DNA of 37,130 nucleotides, from contig JALVBM010000432.1 in NCBI GenBank assembly GCA_027010665.1, forward strand, positions 24,001-61,130. Direction: 5' to 3'. The notes beneath the pieces were generated by a model. The model had not been told where the DNA came from. It did no database searches and saw nothing but the letters and a program-made list of their open reading frames with translations. Position 1 is the first letter of the stretch. Each line of letters begins with the position of its first letter. Position numbers and translations under genes: made by a program. Shown here piece after piece: positions 14,862-25,797 of this stretch. Origin of the DNA: Chromatiales bacterium (GTDB lineage Bacteria > Pseudomonadota > Gammaproteobacteria > UBA6429 > Thiohalophilaceae).

Positions 14862-16958
14862 GTGGCACGCCAGACACCCATCGAACGTTATCGGAATATC
14901 GGCATCATGGCGCACATCGATGCCGGCAAGACGACGACGACCGAGCGCATCCTGTACTACACCGGGATTTCGCACAAGATCGGTGAGGTACACGATGGCG
15001 CCGCGACCATGGACTGGATGGAGCAGGAACAGGAGCGGGGCATCACCATCACCTCCGCCGCCACCACCTGCTTCTGGGAAGGCATGGACCGGCAGTATCC
15101 CCAGCACCGGATCAACATCATCGACACCCCCGGGCACGTGGACTTCACCATCGAGGTGGAGCGCTCCCTGCGGGTGCTGGACGGCGCCTGTGCCGTGTTC
15201 TGCGCCGTCGGCGGCGTGGAGCCCCAGTCCGAGACGGTCTGGCGCCAGGCCAACAAGTACGGCGTGCCGCGCCTGGCCTTCGTCAACAAGATGGACCGCG
15301 CCGGCGCCGACTTCCTGCGCGTGGTGGACCAGATCCGCGAGCGTCTGGGCGCCAACCCCGTGCCGATTCAGCTCAACATCGGCGCGGAAGACAATTTCGA
15401 AGGCATCGTGGATCTCATCCGCATGCAGGCCATCTACTGGAACGAGGCCGACATGGGCGCCACCTACGAGGCGCGCGAGATCCCCGAGGAACTCAAGGCC
15501 AAGGCCCAGGAACTGCGCGAGCAGATGGTGGAAGCCGCCGCCGAGGCCAACGAGGAACTGATGGACAAGTACCTCAACGAGGGAGATCTGTCCGCCGAGG
15601 AGATCAAGCAGGGCCTGCGCATCCGCACCCTGGCCAATGAGATCATCCCGGCCCTGTGCGGTTCCGCGTTCAAGAACAAGGGCGTGCAGGCCATGCTCGA
15701 CGCCGTCATCGACTACATGCCCTCGCCGGTAGACGTGCCGGCCATCAAGGGCACCCTGGACGACGGCGAGACCGAGGCCGAGCGCCACTCGACCGACGAC
15801 GAGCCGTTCGCGGCCCTGGCCTTCAAGATCGCCACCGACCCGTTCGTGGGCACCCTGACCTTCTTCCGGGTCTATTCGGGGGTGATCAACTCGGGCGACA
15901 CGGTCTACAACTCGGTCAAGGGCAAGAAGGAGCGCGTGGGCCGGATCGTGCAGATGCACGCCAACCACCGCGACGAAATCAAGGAAGTCCGCGCCGGCGA
16001 CATCGCCGCGGCCGTGGGCCTGAAGGACGTGACCACCGGCGACACCCTGTGCGATCCGGAGAACGTCATCGTCCTCGAACGCATGGAGTTCCCGGAACCG
16101 GTGATCTCGGTGGCCATCGAGCCCAAGACCAAGCCGGACCAGGAGAAGATGGGCATCGCCCTGGCCAAGCTGGCCCAGGAGGATCCTTCCTTCCGGGTAC
16201 ACACCGACGAGGAGTCGGGCCAGACCATCATCTCCGGCATGGGTGAGCTGCACCTGGAGATCATCGTCGACCGGCTGAAGCGCGAATTCAAGGTGGACGC
16301 CAACGTGGGCGCCCCCCAGGTGGCCTACCGCGAGACCATCCGCAAGACGGTCGAGGCCGAAGGCAAGTTCGTGCGCCAGTCCGGCGGTCGCGGCCAGTAC
16401 GGTCACGTCAAGCTGCGCCTGGAGCCGCAGCCGCCCGGCAAGGGTTACGAATTCGTCAACGAGATCGTCGGCGGCGTGGTGCCCAAGGAGTACATCCCGG
16501 CGGTGGACAAGGGCATCCAGGAGCAGATGGAGAACGGCGTCATCGCCGGCTATCCGGTGGTGGACGTGAAGGTCACCCTGTTCGACGGCTCCTACCACGA
16601 GGTGGACTCCTCGGAGATGGCCTTCAAGATCGCCGGCTCCATGGGCTTCAAGGAAGGCGCGAAGCAGGCCAATCCGGTGCTGCTCGAGCCGATCATGAAG
16701 GTGGAAGTGGTCACCCCGGAAGAGTACATGGGCGACGTGATGGGCGATCTGAACCGTCGCCGCGGCGTGGTCCAGGGCATGGACGACAGCCCGGCCGGCA
16801 AGGTGATCCGCGCCGAGGTGCCGCTGGCGGAGATGTTCGGTTACGCCACCGATCTGCGCTCGGCCACCCAGGGCCGCGCCACCTACAGCATGGAATTCGA
16901 GAAGTACGCCGAGGCGCCGGCAAACATCGCCGACGAGATCATCAAGAAGGCATCCTGA
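14862..16958 (+). CDS. fusA: Elongation factor G
   Basis: EF-G (698 aa; E. coli 704) is the GTPase that drives translocation and, with RRF, ribosome recycling. GTP-binding motifs: AHIDAGKT at residues 17-24, then [18 protein letters not shown] and NKMDR. Domains II to V follow, with the conserved [16 protein letters not shown] of domain IV. The start is GTG, fixed by homology of [15 protein letters not shown]. The obvious AGGAGG is 27 nt upstream, an unusually long spacing, with only a weak ACGGA nearer. tufA follows after 34 nt. Confidence 0.98.
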   Translation: MARQTPIERYRNIGIMAHIDAGKTTTTERILYYTGISHKIGEVHDGAATMDWMEQEQERGITITSAATTCFWEGMDRQYPQHRINIIDTPGHVDFTIEVERSLRVLDGACAVFCAVGGVEPQSETVWRQANKYGVPRLAFVNKMDRAGADFLRVVDQIRERLGANPVPIQLNIGAEDNFEGIVDLIRMQAIYWNEADMGATYEAREIPEELKAKAQELREQMVEAAAEANEELMDKYLNEGDLSAEEIKQGLRIRTLANEIIPALCGSAFKNKGVQAMLDAVIDYMPSPVDVPAIKGTLDDGETEAERHSTDDEPFAALAFKIATDPFVGTLTFFRVYSGVINSGDTVYNSVKGKKERVGRIVQMHANHRDEIKEVRAGDIAAAVGLKDVTTGDTLCDPENVIVLERMEFPEPVISVAIEPKTKPDQEKMGIALAKLAQEDPSFRVHTDEESGQTIISGMGELHLEIIVDRLKREFKVDANVGAPQVAYRETIRKTVEAEGKFVRQSGGRGQYGHVKLRLEPQPPGKGYEFVNEIVGGVVPKEYIPAVDKGIQEQMENGVIAGYPVVDVKVTLFDGSYHEVDSSEMAFKIAGSMGFKEGAKQANPVLLEPIMKVEVVTPEEYMGDVMGDLNRRRGVVQGMDDSPAGKVIRAEVPLAEMFGYATDLRSATQGRATYSMEFEKYAEAPANIADEIIKKAS

Positions 16959-16992
16959 TTCAACACCAAATTGCAGACAGAGGGTAAGCACC

Positions 16993-18183
16993 GTGTCCAA
17001 GGAAAAATTTGAACGTACGAAACCCCACGTGAACGTTGGCACGATTGGTCACGTGGACCACGGCAAGACGACGCTGACGGCGGCGATCACGAAGGTGATG
17101 GGCGAGAAGTTTGGCGGCGAAGCCAAGGCGTATGACCAGATCGACTCGGCGCCGGAAGAGAAGGCGCGCGGCATCACGATTGCCACGGCACACGTGGAAT
17201 ACGAGTCGGAGAAGCGCCACTACGCGCACGTGGACTGCCCTGGCCACGCCGACTACGTGAAGAACATGATCACCGGTGCTGCGCAGATGGACGGTGCCAT
17301 TCTGGTGGTGTCCGCCGCGGACGGCCCCATGCCGCAGACCCGTGAGCACATCCTGCTGTCGCGTCAGGTGGGCGTGCCGTACATCGTCGTGTACCTGAAC
17401 AAGGCCGACATGGTGGACGACGAGGAACTGCTGGAGCTGGTGGAGATGGAAGTGCGCGAGCTGCTGGACAGCTACGACTTCCCGGGCGACGACACCCCGG
17501 TGATCATTGGCTCGGCCCTCAAGGCGCTGGAAGGGGACACCTCCGACATTGGCGTACCGAGCATCGAGAAGCTGGTGGCGGCGATGGACGAATACATTCC
17601 GGAGCCGGAGCGTGCCATCGACGGCGACTTCCTGATGCCGGTGGAAGACGTGTTCTCGATTTCCGGCCGCGGCACCGTGGTGACCGGGCGTATCGAGCGC
17701 GGCATCGTCAAGGTGGGCGACGAAGTGGAAATCGTCGGCATCCGCCCGACCCAGACCACCACCGTGACCGGGGTGGAGATGTTCCGCAAGCTGCTGGACG
17801 AAGGCCAGGCGGGCGACAACGTGGGCGTGCTGCTGCGCGGCACCAAGCGCGACGAAGTGGAGCGCGGCCAGGTGCTGGCCAAGCCCGGCTCGATCACCCC
17901 GCACACCAAGTTCGAGTGCGAAGTGTACGTGCTGAGCAAGGACGAGGGCGGTCGTCACACCCCGTTCTTCAACGGCTACCGTCCGCAGTTCTACTTCCGG
18001 ACCACCGACGTGACCGGCACCTGCGAGCTGCCGGAAGGCGTGGAGATGGTGATGCCGGGCGACAACGTGCAGATGACCGTGAGCCTGATTGCCCCGATCG
18101 CCATGGAAGAGGGTCTGCGCTTCGCGATTCGCGAAGGCGGCCGCACCGTCGGCGCCGGCGTGGTCTCCAAGATCATCGAATAA
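16993..18183 (+). CDS. tufA: Elongation factor Tu (second copy)
   Basis: EF-Tu of 396 aa, the same protein as that encoded at 367-1557, in the str operon position between fusA and rpsJ. The GTG start has GAGGGT a few nt upstream. Reading the two copies against each other, every codon matches except the last one (GAA versus GAG). Identity stops at the start codon on one side and at the stop on the other. rpsJ begins only 24 nt downstream, so tufA is probably in one long transcript with the S10 genes. Confidence 0.99.
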   Translation: MSKEKFERTKPHVNVGTIGHVDHGKTTLTAAITKVMGEKFGGEAKAYDQIDSAPEEKARGITIATAHVEYESEKRHYAHVDCPGHADYVKNMITGAAQMDGAILVVSAADGPMPQTREHILLSRQVGVPYIVVYLNKADMVDDEELLELVEMEVRELLDSYDFPGDDTPVIIGSALKALEGDTSDIGVPSIEKLVAAMDEYIPEPERAIDGDFLMPVEDVFSISGRGTVVTGRIERGIVKVGDEVEIVGIRPTQTTTVTGVEMFRKLLDEGQAGDNVGVLLRGTKRDEVERGQVLAKPGSITPHTKFECEVYVLSKDEGGRHTPFFNGYRPQFYFRTTDVTGTCELPEGVEMVMPGDNVQMTVSLIAPIAMEEGLRFAIREGGRTVGAGVVSKIIE

Positions 18184-18207
18184 ATCTGGACCGAAACCGA
18201 GAGAAAC

Positions 18208-18522
18208 ATGGCCAAGAATCAGAACATCCGCATCCGCCTCAAGGGCTTCGACCATCGCCTGATCGATCAGTCGGCCCGCGAGATCGTGGAAACGGCAAAG
18301 CGGACCGGTGCCCACGTGCGTGGCCCGATCCCGCTGCCGACCAAGAAAGAGCGCTTCACCGTGCTGATTTCACCGCACGTGAACAAGGATGCGCGTGACC
18401 AGTACGAGCTGCGGACCCACAAGCGCCTGATGGACATCATCGATCCGACCGACAAGACGGTCGATGCGCTGATGAAACTGGATCTGGCCGCCGGGGTCGA
18501 CGTTCAGATTCAACTGCAGTAA
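18208..18522 (+). CDS. rpsJ: Small subunit ribosomal protein S10 (NusE)
   Basis: S10 (104 aa; E. coli 103) is a 30S head protein that also acts as NusE in antitermination and binds the NusG KOW domain. Conserved segments are [35 protein letters not shown] and the C-terminal [12 protein letters not shown]. It starts 24 nt after tufA, which leaves no room for the L4-binding S10 leader found before this gene in E. coli. Confidence 0.99.
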   Translation: MAKNQNIRIRLKGFDHRLIDQSAREIVETAKRTGAHVRGPIPLPTKKERFTVLISPHVNKDARDQYELRTHKRLMDIIDPTDKTVDALMKLDLAAGVDVQIQLQ

Positions 18523-18555
18523 CGGCAGCGCCATCCGCAACCGGAGTTCAAGACA

Positions 18556-19209
18556 ATGACAATTGGTGTAATTGGTCGCAAGCTGGGCATGACCCGCGTC
18601 TTCACCGAAGACGGCGCCTCCCTGCCCGTGACCGTGATCGAAGTGGAACCCAACCGGGTCACCCAGGTGAAGACCCCGGAGACCGACGGCTACCGCGCGG
18701 TCCAGGTCACCACCGGCACCCGCAAGGCCTCCCGCGTCACCAAGCCGCTGGCCGGGCATTTCGCCAAGGCCGGTGTCGAGGCCGGTCGCGGCCTGTGGGA
18801 GTTCCGCCTGGACGACGGCGAGGGCGAGGAACTGGCCCCGGCCGCCGAGATCAAGGTGGACATCTTCGAAAACGGCCAGAAGGTGGACGTGACCGGCGTC
18901 AGCATCGGCAAGGGCTTTGCCGGCGGCGTCAAGCGGCACAACTTCCGCACCCAGGACGCCACCCACGGCAACTCCCTGTCCCACCGGGCGCCGGGCTCCA
19001 TCGGTCAGTGTCAGACCCCGGGCCGTGTGTTCAAGGGCAAGCGCATGGCCGGTCACATGGGCGCCGTGCAGCGCACCATGCAGAACCTGGAGATCGTGCG
19101 CGTGGATCCCGAGCGCAACCTGCTGCTGGTCAAGGGCGCCGTGCCCGGGGCCAAGGGCGGCAACGTGATCGTGCGCCCGGCCGTGAAGACCCGTGGAGGG
19201 GAGAAGTAA
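18556..19209 (+). CDS. rplC: Large subunit ribosomal protein L3
   Basis: L3 (217 aa; E. coli 209) is an early-assembly protein whose loop reaches the peptidyl transferase centre. The N-terminus [18 protein letters not shown] is typical. The central extension [21 protein letters not shown] includes the Gln that PrmB methylates in E. coli. It is preceded by GGAG and followed by rplD after 3 nt. Confidence 0.99.
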   Translation: MTIGVIGRKLGMTRVFTEDGASLPVTVIEVEPNRVTQVKTPETDGYRAVQVTTGTRKASRVTKPLAGHFAKAGVEAGRGLWEFRLDDGEGEELAPAAEIKVDIFENGQKVDVTGVSIGKGFAGGVKRHNFRTQDATHGNSLSHRAPGSIGQCQTPGRVFKGKRMAGHMGAVQRTMQNLEIVRVDPERNLLLVKGAVPGAKGGNVIVRPAVKTRGGEK

Positions 19210-19212
19210 GCC

Positions 19213-19833
19213 ATGGAACTGAACCTGACGACTGCCACCGGCAAGGCTTCGACCAAGAAGCTCGAAGTCTCCGATGCCAACTTCGCGGCCGAATTCAACG
19301 AGCCGCTGGTGCACCAGGCCGTGGTGGCCTATCTGGCCGGGGCCCGCGCCGGCACCCGCGCCCACAAGAACCGCTCCGCCGTGCGCGGCGGCGGCAAGAA
19401 GCCCTGGCGCCAGAAGGGCACCGGCCGGGCCCGCGCCGGCACCATCCGCAGCCCGCTGTGGCGCGGGGGCGGCAAGACCTTCGCGGCCACGCCGCAGGAT
19501 CACAGCCAGAAGCTGAACAAGAAGATGTACCGGGCGGCGATCCGCTCGATTCTGTCCGAGCTGGTGCGCCAGGAACGTCTGCTGGTGATCGACAACTTCG
19601 ACATGGACCAGCCCAGGACCAAGGAACTGGCCGAGAAGCTGAACAAGCTGGGCGTGAGCAAGGGCCTGATCGTCACCGCCGAGCTGAGCGAGCCGCTGTA
19701 CCTGTCGGCGCGCAACATTCCGAACATCGGCATCTGCGACGTGACCGCCATCGATCCCGTCAGCCTGGTGGGCTACGACAAGATCGTCATGACCGTCGAC
19801 GCCGTGAAGAAAATCGAGGAGTCCCTGGCATGA
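19213..19833 (+). CDS. rplD: Large subunit ribosomal protein L4
   Basis: L4 (206 aa; E. coli 201) reaches into the exit tunnel. In E. coli it represses the S10 operon at transcription and translation. The tunnel loop is clear: [20 protein letters not shown] then [16 protein letters not shown]. The stop overlaps the rplW start (ATGA), so translation is coupled. The S10 leader target of E. coli L4 appears to be absent upstream here. Confidence 0.99.
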   Translation: MELNLTTATGKASTKKLEVSDANFAAEFNEPLVHQAVVAYLAGARAGTRAHKNRSAVRGGGKKPWRQKGTGRARAGTIRSPLWRGGGKTFAATPQDHSQKLNKKMYRAAIRSILSELVRQERLLVIDNFDMDQPRTKELAEKLNKLGVSKGLIVTAELSEPLYLSARNIPNIGICDVTAIDPVSLVGYDKIVMTVDAVKKIEESLA

Positions 19834-20126
19834 ACCCGGAACGACTGATGAACGTGCTGCTGGCCCCGCACGTGACCGAGAAGAGCACCAATGCGGCCGA
19901 AAAGGCCAACCAGGTGGTCTTCCAGGTGGCGCCCGACGCCACCAAGGCCGAGATCCGCGCCGCCGTGGAGATGCTCTTCGATGTCAACGTCGAAGGCGTG
20001 CAGGTGGTCAACGTCAAGGGCAAGACCAAGCGCACCCAGACCGGCCTGGGCCGGCGCAAGAACTGGAAGAAGGCCTACGTCCGCCTGCAGGCAGGCCAGG
20101 ACATCAACTTTGCCGGCGCTGAATAA
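19830..20126 (+). CDS. rplW: Large subunit ribosomal protein L23
   Basis: L23 (98 aa; E. coli 100) sits at the tunnel exit and docks trigger factor and SRP. The chosen ATG overlaps the rplD stop by 4 nt and gives [19 protein letters not shown], which lines up with the E. coli N-terminus. An internal ATG six codons later is less likely. The C-terminal region has the RNA-binding [20 protein letters not shown]. Confidence 0.98.
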   Translation: MNPERLMNVLLAPHVTEKSTNAAEKANQVVFQVAPDATKAEIRAAVEMLFDVNVEGVQVVNVKGKTKRTQTGLGRRKNWKKAYVRLQAGQDINFAGAE

Positions 20127-20143
20127 GGCTTGAGGAAAAGAAC

Positions 20144-20971
20144 ATGGCAGTCGTAAAGAGCAAACCGACATCCCCGGGCCGCCGCTTCGTGGTCAAGGTG
20201 GTGGAACCCGCGCTGCACAAGGGCAAGCCCTACGCGCCCCTGCTGGAGAAGAAGTCCCGCACCGGCGGCCGCAACAACCATGGCCGGATCACCACCCGGC
20301 ACCGTGGCGGCGGCCACAAGCAGCACTACCGGATCATCGACTTCAAGCGCAACAAGGACGGCATCGAGGCCCGGGTCGAGCGCCTGGAATACGATCCCAA
20401 CCGCAGCGCCCACATCGCCCTGCTGCTGTACGCCGACGGCGAGCGCCGCTACATCATCGCCCCGCAGGGCGTGCAGGCCGGCGACGTGCTGCTCAGTGGC
20501 CAGAACGCGCCCATCAAGCAGGGCAACTGCCTGCCACTGCGCAACATTCCGGTGGGCACCACCGTGCACGCCGTGGAGCTCAAGCCCGGCAAGGGCGCGC
20601 AGCTCGCCCGCAGCGCCGGCACCTCGGTGCAACTGGTGGCCCGCGAAGGCGCCTACGCCACCCTGCGCCTGCGCTCCGGCGAGATGCGCAAGGTGCATGC
20701 CGACTGCCGCGCCACCATTGGCGTGGTCAGCAACGGCGAGCACAACCTGCGCAAGCTGGGCAAGGCCGGCGCCAAGCGCTGGCGCGGCGTGCGCCCGACC
20801 GTGCGCGGCGTGGCCATGAACCCGGTGGACCACCCGCACGGTGGCGGCGAGGGCCGCACCTCCGGCGGCCGCCATCCGGTGACCCCGTGGGGCGTGCCCA
20901 CCAAGGGCTACAAGACCCGCAAGAACAAGCGTACCGACAAGATGATCGTGCGCCGTCGCAACCAGAAGTAA
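20144..20971 (+). CDS. rplB: Large subunit ribosomal protein L2
   Basis: L2 (275 aa; E. coli 273) is needed for subunit joining and peptidyl transfer. The C-terminal signature [20 protein letters not shown] with its conserved histidine is present, as is the N-terminal [13 protein letters not shown]. It lies 17 nt after rplW and 22 nt before rpsS in the standard S10 order. Confidence 0.99.
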   Translation: MAVVKSKPTSPGRRFVVKVVEPALHKGKPYAPLLEKKSRTGGRNNHGRITTRHRGGGHKQHYRIIDFKRNKDGIEARVERLEYDPNRSAHIALLLYADGERRYIIAPQGVQAGDVLLSGQNAPIKQGNCLPLRNIPVGTTVHAVELKPGKGAQLARSAGTSVQLVAREGAYATLRLRSGEMRKVHADCRATIGVVSNGEHNLRKLGKAGAKRWRGVRPTVRGVAMNPVDHPHGGGEGRTSGGRHPVTPWGVPTKGYKTRKNKRTDKMIVRRRNQK

Positions 20972-20993
20972 CGTCAACGTATAGAGAGCCAAC

Positions 20994-21266
20994 ATGCCAC
21001 GTTCGATCAGAAAAGGCCCGTTTGTCGATCTGCACCTCGCCAAGAAGGTGCGCGAGGCCCAGGAAGCCAACAGCAAGAAGCCGATCAAGACCTGGTCGCG
21101 CCGCTCGATGATCGTGCCCGACATGATCGGCCTGACCATCGCCGTGCACAACGGCCGCCAGCACGTGCCGGTGCTGATCTCCGAGAACATGGTCGGCCAC
21201 AAGCTCGGCGAGTTTGCGCCCACGCGCACCTACAAGGGCCACATGGCGGACAAGAAAGCCAAGTAA
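20994..21266 (+). CDS. rpsS: Small subunit ribosomal protein S19
   Basis: S19 (90 aa; E. coli 92) is a 30S head protein that pairs with S13 at the A-site finger bridge. It begins [18 protein letters not shown] and has the conserved [19 protein letters not shown] and [15 protein letters not shown] segments. rplV follows after 12 nt. Confidence 0.99.
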   Translation: MPRSIRKGPFVDLHLAKKVREAQEANSKKPIKTWSRRSMIVPDMIGLTIAVHNGRQHVPVLISENMVGHKLGEFAPTRTYKGHMADKKAK

Positions 21267-21278
21267 GAGGTTTCGAAA

Positions 21279-21611
21279 ATGGAAGTTGCAGCAAAACTCA
21301 AGCACGCGCGCATCGCCCCGCAGAAGTGCCGCCTGGTCGCCGACCAGATCCGCGGCCTGCCGGTGGAGCGCGCCCTGCAGATCCTGACCTTCAGCCCCAA
21401 GAAGGCCGCCGGCATCGTCAAGAAGGTGCTGGAGTCGGCCATCGCCAACGCCGAGCACAACGAGGGCGCCGACATCGACGAGCTGAAGGTCAGCCGCATC
21501 TTCGTCGACGAGGGGCCGACCATGAAGCGCTGGCGGCCCCGCGCCAAGGGTGCGGTCAACCACATTTTCAAGCGGACCAGTCACATCACCGTGATGGTCG
21601 CGGACAAGTAA
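21279..21611 (+). CDS. rplV: Large subunit ribosomal protein L22
   Basis: L22 (110 aa, as in E. coli) lines the exit tunnel near the macrolide pocket with a long beta hairpin. Visible are [20 protein letters not shown] at the start and the hairpin region [20 protein letters not shown] near residues 83-102. No insertion or deletion is seen in the hairpin. The gene starts shortly after rpsS in the standard order. Confidence 0.99.
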   Translation: MEVAAKLKHARIAPQKCRLVADQIRGLPVERALQILTFSPKKAAGIVKKVLESAIANAEHNEGADIDELKVSRIFVDEGPTMKRWRPRAKGAVNHIFKRTSHITVMVADK

Positions 21612-21624
21612 GCGAGACAACACC

Positions 21625-22299
21625 ATGGGTCAGAAAGTACATCCGACGGGAATGCGCCTTGGCATCGTCAAGGACTTCGCCTCCAAGTGGTACGCCAACA
21701 GCAAGGACTATCCCGAGCTGCTGCACGCCGATCTCCAGGCACGCGAGTTCATCAAGCAGAAGCTGAAGCAGGCTTCGGTGAGCCGCATCCAGATCGAGCG
21801 CACCGCCGGTACCGCCAACATCACCATTCACACGGCCCGTCCCGGCCTGGTGATCGGCAAGAAGGGCGAGGACATCGAGCGCCTGCGCAAGGAAGTCACC
21901 CGGCTGATGAACCTGCCCCAGGTGCACATCAACATCGAGGAGATCCGCAAGCCCGAGCTGGACGCCCAGCTGGTGGCCGAGAGCGTGGCCCAGCAGCTCG
22001 AGCGCCGGATCATGTTCCGCCGCGCCATGAAGCGCGCCGTGCAGAACACCATGCGCCTGGGCGCCCAGGGCGTGAAAATCATGGTTGCCGGTCGTCTCAA
22101 CGGCGCCGAGATCGCCCGCAGCGAGTGGTACCGGGAAGGCCGCGTGCCCCTGCACACCCTGCGTGCCGACATCGACTACGGTTTCGCCGAGGCGGAGACC
22201 ACCTACGGCATCATCGGCGTCAAGGTGTGGATCTTCAAGGGCGAGGTGCTGGGCAAGCAGGAGTCGCCGGAACCCGAAGCCAAGAAGGCCGCCGGCTAA
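21625..22299 (+). CDS. rpsC: Small subunit ribosomal protein S3
   Basis: S3 (224 aa; E. coli 233) lines the mRNA entry channel and takes part in helicase activity. The type II KH domain has [18 protein letters not shown] near residues 75-92. The N-terminus [17 protein letters not shown] is typical. The C-terminal tail is slightly shorter than in E. coli. rplP begins after 15 nt with an AGGAG site. Confidence 0.99.
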   Translation: MGQKVHPTGMRLGIVKDFASKWYANSKDYPELLHADLQAREFIKQKLKQASVSRIQIERTAGTANITIHTARPGLVIGKKGEDIERLRKEVTRLMNLPQVHINIEEIRKPELDAQLVAESVAQQLERRIMFRRAMKRAVQNTMRLGAQGVKIMVAGRLNGAEIARSEWYREGRVPLHTLRADIDYGFAEAETTYGIIGVKVWIFKGEVLGKQESPEPEAKKAAG

Positions 22300-22314
22300 C
22301 AGGAGTCACGAACG

Positions 22315-22728
22315 ATGCTGCAACCGAAACGTACGAAATTCCGCAAGCAACAGAAGGGCCGCAACCGGGGCCTGGCGACGCGCGGCAACAAGGTGAGCTT
22401 CGGCGAATACGGCCTGCAGGCCACCGGTCGCGGCCGGCTGACGGCCCGCCAGATCGAGGCCGCCCGGCGCGCCATGACCCGCCACATCAAGCGTGGCGGC
22501 AAGATCTGGATCCGGGTGTTCCCGGACAAGCCCATCTCCAAGAAGCCCCTGGAAGTGCGCATGGGCAAGGGCAAGGGCAACGTCGAATACTGGGTGGCCC
22601 AGGTGCAGCCGGGCCGTGTGCTCTATGAAATGGAAGGGGTGGCCGAAGACGTGGCCCGCGAGGCATTCCGCCTGGCGGCGGCCAAGCTGCCGATTTCCAC
22701 CACCTTCGTAACCCGGACGGTACTGTGA
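22315..22728 (+). CDS. rplP: Large subunit ribosomal protein L16
   Basis: L16 (137 aa; E. coli 136) organises the A-site tRNA pocket. The arginine in [20 protein letters not shown] (about residue 82) is the one hydroxylated by the YcfD/RoxA oxygenase in E. coli. N-terminus [17 protein letters not shown]. The stop TGA shares its A with the ATG of rpmC, so translation is coupled. Confidence 0.99.
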   Translation: MLQPKRTKFRKQQKGRNRGLATRGNKVSFGEYGLQATGRGRLTARQIEAARRAMTRHIKRGGKIWIRVFPDKPISKKPLEVRMGKGKGNVEYWVAQVQPGRVLYEMEGVAEDVAREAFRLAAAKLPISTTFVTRTVL

Positions 22729-22928
22729 TGAAAGCCAGCGAATTGCGTGAGAAGAGCGTCGAGGAGCTCAAGCAGGAGCTTCTGAACCTGACCCGCGAGA
22801 AGTTCAACCTGCGGATGCAGAAGGGCACCGGGCAGCTGGCACGGCCGCATCAGCTCAAGGCGGTGCGCCGCAACATTGCCCGGATCAAGACCATCCTGAA
22901 CGAAAAGCAAGCAGGTAAGACAGCATGA
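22728..22928 (+). CDS. rpmC: Large subunit ribosomal protein L29
   Basis: L29 (66 aa; E. coli 63) is a helical hairpin protein near the tunnel exit next to L23. It starts [19 protein letters not shown], and the middle has [16 protein letters not shown] chose the ATG that overlaps the rplP stop over a GTG one codon earlier, from homology. Its own stop overlaps the rpsQ start (ATGA), so the three genes rplP-rpmC-rpsQ are translationally linked. Confidence 0.98.
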   Translation: MKASELREKSVEELKQELLNLTREKFNLRMQKGTGQLARPHQLKAVRRNIARIKTILNEKQAGKTA

Positions 22929-23191
22929 GCGAAGTACAGAAGACCAAGCGTACGGTCACCGGCCGTGTCGTCAGCGACAAGATGGACAAGACCATCACCG
23001 TGCTGGTGGAGCGGCGCGTGAAGCACCCGGTGTACGGCAAGTACATCAAGCGCTCCACCAAGCTGCATGCTCATGATGCCAACAACGAGTGCCAGATCGG
23101 CGATCTGGTCACCATCAGCGAATGCCGGCCGATGTCCAAGACCAAGACCTGGGTCCTGGAAAAGATCGTCGAACGGGCAGCCACGGTTTAA
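22925..23191 (+). CDS. rpsQ: Small subunit ribosomal protein S17
   Basis: S17 (88 aa; E. coli 84) is a primary 16S-binding protein with an OB fold. It contains [20 protein letters not shown] and a C-terminal [20 protein letters not shown]. It starts within the rpmC stop. Only 36 nt separate it from rplN, where E. coli has the spc promoter; I see no good promoter in that gap. Confidence 0.99.
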   Translation: MSEVQKTKRTVTGRVVSDKMDKTITVLVERRVKHPVYGKYIKRSTKLHAHDANNECQIGDLVTISECRPMSKTKTWVLEKIVERAATV

Positions 23192-23227
23192 GGATCGGAC
23201 GATCCACAGGTTCAGCGGAGACAAGCC

Positions 23228-23596
23228 ATGATTCAGATGCAAACCATGCTCGAGGTCGCCGACAACAGCGGCGCGCGTCGGGTGCAGTGTATCAAGGTGC
23301 TCGGTGGGTCCAAGCGCCGCTACGCCGGCGTGGGCGACATCATCAAGGTGAGCATCAAGGAAGCCATTCCGCGCGGTCGCGTGAAGAAGGGCGACGTGTT
23401 CAACGCCGTGGTGGTTCGCACCCGCAAGGGCGTGCGCCGTGCCGACGGCTCGGTGATCCGGTTCGACAGCAATGCCGCGGTGCTGCTCAACAACCAGTTG
23501 CAGCCCATCGGCACCCGCATCTTCGGCCCGGTGACCCGTGAACTGCGCACCGAGCAGTTCATGAAGATCATCTCCCTGGCTCCCGAAGTTCTGTAA
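23228..23596 (+). CDS. rplN: Large subunit ribosomal protein L14
   Basis: L14 (122 aa; E. coli 123) forms bridge B8 with 16S rRNA and is the binding site of the silencing factor RsfS. It starts [20 protein letters not shown] and ends [14 protein letters not shown], both typical. GGAG lies before the ATG. It is the first spc-type gene, read through from the S10 genes. Confidence 0.99.
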   Translation: MIQMQTMLEVADNSGARRVQCIKVLGGSKRRYAGVGDIIKVSIKEAIPRGRVKKGDVFNAVVVRTRKGVRRADGSVIRFDSNAAVLLNNQLQPIGTRIFGPVTRELRTEQFMKIISLAPEVL

Positions 23597-23610
23597 GGCA
23601 GAGACTAGAC

Positions 23611-23931
23611 ATGTTCAAGATCAAGAAAGGTGACGAGGTCATCGTCATCACCGGCAAGGACAAGGGCAAGCGCGGCAGCGTGGTGCGGGTGATTCCCGAG
23701 ACCGGGCGCGTGGTCGTGGAAAACGTCAACCTTGTCAAGAAGCACCAGAAGCCGAACCCGAATCTCGGCATTCCCGGCGGCATCATCGAAAAGGAGATGC
23801 CCCTGGACGTGTCCAACGTGGCCATCTACAACCCGTCCACCGGCAAGGCCGATCGGGTCGGGTTCAAGTTCCTCGAGGACGGCCGCAAGGTGCGCTATTT
23901 CAAATCCAACGGCGAAGTGATTGACGCCTAA
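23611..23931 (+). CDS. rplX: Large subunit ribosomal protein L24
   Basis: L24 (106 aa; E. coli 104) initiates 50S assembly and lies near the tunnel exit. The KOW motif region [19 protein letters not shown] is at residues 4-22. The rest follows the family, with [19 protein letters not shown]. rplE starts 19 nt downstream. Confidence 0.99.
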   Translation: MFKIKKGDEVIVITGKDKGKRGSVVRVIPETGRVVVENVNLVKKHQKPNPNLGIPGGIIEKEMPLDVSNVAIYNPSTGKADRVGFKFLEDGRKVRYFKSNGEVIDA

Positions 23932-23950
23932 CACCGCAGGTTGCAAGACG

Positions 23951-24490
23951 ATGGCGAGATTACAGGAATTCTACAAGGACCAGGTGGTCAAGCAGCTGCA
24001 GGAGCAGTTTGGCTACAAGAGCGTGATGGAGGTCCCCCGGATCACCAAGATCACCCTCAACATGGGGGTCGGTGAGGCGGTGGCCGACAAGAAGGTGCTC
24101 GAGCATGCCGTGGCCGACATGACCAAGATCGCCGGCCAGAAGCCCATCATCACCAAGGCCCGCAAGTCCGTGGCCGGCTTCAAGGTGCGCGAGGGCTGGC
24201 CCATCGGCTGCAAGGTGACCCTGCGCCGGGAACGCATGTACGAGTTCCTGGATCGCCTGATCAGCATCGCGATCCCCCGCATCCGGGACTTCCGCGGGCT
24301 GAGCCCCAAGTCCTTCGACGGCCGTGGCAACTACAGCATGGGCGTGCGGGAACAGATCATCTTCCCGGAAATCGATTACGACAAGATTGACGCGCTGCGT
24401 GGCATGGACATCACCATCACCACCACCGCCCGGAACGACGAGGAAGGCCGCGCCCTGTTGCAGGCGTTCAACTTCCCGCTCAAGTCATAA
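23951..24490 (+). CDS. rplE: Large subunit ribosomal protein L5
   Basis: L5 (179 aa, same as E. coli) binds 5S rRNA and contacts the P-site tRNA and S13. The start at [12 protein letters not shown] is set by homology; an upstream in-frame codon would overlap rplX and add ten unrelated residues. Visible are [16 protein letters not shown] and, towards the C-terminus, [19 protein letters not shown]. Confidence 0.99.
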   Translation: MARLQEFYKDQVVKQLQEQFGYKSVMEVPRITKITLNMGVGEAVADKKVLEHAVADMTKIAGQKPIITKARKSVAGFKVREGWPIGCKVTLRRERMYEFLDRLISIAIPRIRDFRGLSPKSFDGRGNYSMGVREQIIFPEIDYDKIDALRGMDITITTTARNDEEGRALLQAFNFPLKS

Positions 24491-24506
24491 GGTCCAGGAG
24501 ACAGAC

Positions 24507-24812
24507 ATGGCCAAGGTATGCATGATCGAGCGCGAAAAGAAGCGCGAAAAGATGGTCAGGAAGTACGCCAAGAAGCGGGCGGAACTCAAGGCCATCATCA
24601 AGAACCCCGAAACCGGCTACGAGGAGCGCATGGCGGCCCAGGAACAGCTGCAGAAGCTGCCCCGCGACGCGTCTCCCGTGCGCCAGCAGCGCCGCTGCCG
24701 CCTGACCGGCCGGCCCCATGCCGTGTACCGCAAGTTCGGCCTGTGCCGCAACAAGCTGCGCGAACACACCATGCAGGGCAACGTCCCCGGTCTGCGCAAG
24801 GCCAGCTGGTAA
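24507..24812 (+). CDS. rpsN: Small subunit ribosomal protein S14 (zinc-free form)
   Basis: S14 (101 aa, as in E. coli) is a late-assembling 30S head protein. This is the long form that lacks the CxxC...CxxC zinc site of the short type: the 20-residue insert around [20 protein letters not shown] is present, and the C-terminal half has [20 protein letters not shown] with isolated cysteines. It contrasts with the zinc-type S4 and L36 in the same run. GGAG lies before the ATG. Confidence 0.98.
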   Translation: MAKVCMIEREKKREKMVRKYAKKRAELKAIIKNPETGYEERMAAQEQLQKLPRDASPVRQQRRCRLTGRPHAVYRKFGLCRNKLREHTMQGNVPGLRKASW

Positions 24813-24839
24813 CGAAAGCGAATTGCAGGAGCATTTTCC

Positions 24840-25235
24840 ATGAGTATGAGTGATCCCATCGCCGACATGCTGACCCGTGTGCGCAATGCGCTGCACGCCG
24901 GCAAGCCGGACGTGACCATGCCGCTGTCCAAGCAGAAGAAGGCCATCGCCCAGGTGCTGCTCGACGAAGGCTACATCGCTGCCGTCGAGGAGACTGAAGT
25001 GGACGGCAAGCCGGCCCTGCGCATCGGCCTCAAGTACCACGAGGGCAAGCCGGTGATCGAGAAGATCAAGCGCGTCAGCCGCCCCGGTCTGCGGATCTAC
25101 AAGGGCAAGGACGAGCTGCCCCGTGTGATGGGCGGCCTCGGCATCGCCATCGTCTCCACCTCGGCCGGTCTGATGACCGACCGCGCGGCCCGCAAGGCGG
25201 GTCACGGTGGGGAAATCCTGTGCACCGTCCAGTAA
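24840..25235 (+). CDS. rpsH: Small subunit ribosomal protein S8
   Basis: S8 (131 aa; E. coli 130) binds the central domain of 16S rRNA and, in E. coli, represses the spc operon at rplE. It starts [18 protein letters not shown]. The C-terminal RNA-binding core has [20 protein letters not shown]. The E. coli operator lies at the rplX-rplE junction; I did not confirm an S8 mimic there. Confidence 0.99.
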   Translation: MSMSDPIADMLTRVRNALHAGKPDVTMPLSKQKKAIAQVLLDEGYIAAVEETEVDGKPALRIGLKYHEGKPVIEKIKRVSRPGLRIYKGKDELPRVMGGLGIAIVSTSAGLMTDRAARKAGHGGEILCTVQ

Positions 25236-25254
25236 ACGAACAGGTTGAAAGAAC

Positions 25255-25782
25255 ATGGCTAGAATCACCCCGCTGAACATTCCCAAGGGCGTCGAGCTGA
25301 CCATCGACGGCCAGCACGTGACCGCCAAGGGCAGCAAGGGCACCCTGGAGTGGACCATCCACCCGAGTGTCGAGATCGTCCGCGACGGCGACGTGCTGAC
25401 CTTCGTGCCCCGCGAGGGCATGCCCGGCGCCGTGGCCCAGAGCGGCACCGCCCGCTCCCTGGTCAACAACATGATGATCGGGGTGAGCCAGGGCTTCGAG
25501 AAGAAGCTGGAACTGGTCGGCGTGGGCTATCGCGCCCAGGTGCAGGGCAAGAACCTGAACCTGACGCTGGGCCACTCCCACCCCATCAGCTACGCGATGC
25601 CCGAGGGCATCACCATCGAGGCCCCGAGCCAGACCGAAGTGGTGGTCAAGGGCATCGACAAGCAGAAGGTGGGCCAGGTGGCGGCCGAGATCCGCGCCTT
25701 CCGGCCGCCGGAGCCCTACAAGGGCAAGGGCGTGAAATACGCCGACGAGCACATCGTGCGCAAAGAAGCCAAGAAGAAGTAA
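25255..25782 (+). CDS. rplF: Large subunit ribosomal protein L6
   Basis: L6 (175 aa; E. coli 177) is near the sarcin-ricin loop and the factor site. Two similar domains are present; the C-terminal rRNA-binding one has the family signature [18 protein letters not shown] followed by a lysine-rich end. rplR follows after 15 nt. Standard spc order. Confidence 0.99.
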   Translation: MARITPLNIPKGVELTIDGQHVTAKGSKGTLEWTIHPSVEIVRDGDVLTFVPREGMPGAVAQSGTARSLVNNMMIGVSQGFEKKLELVGVGYRAQVQGKNLNLTLGHSHPISYAMPEGITIEAPSQTEVVVKGIDKQKVGQVAAEIRAFRPPEPYKGKGVKYADEHIVRKEAKKK

Positions 25783-25797
25783 GGGCAGGAAACGACT

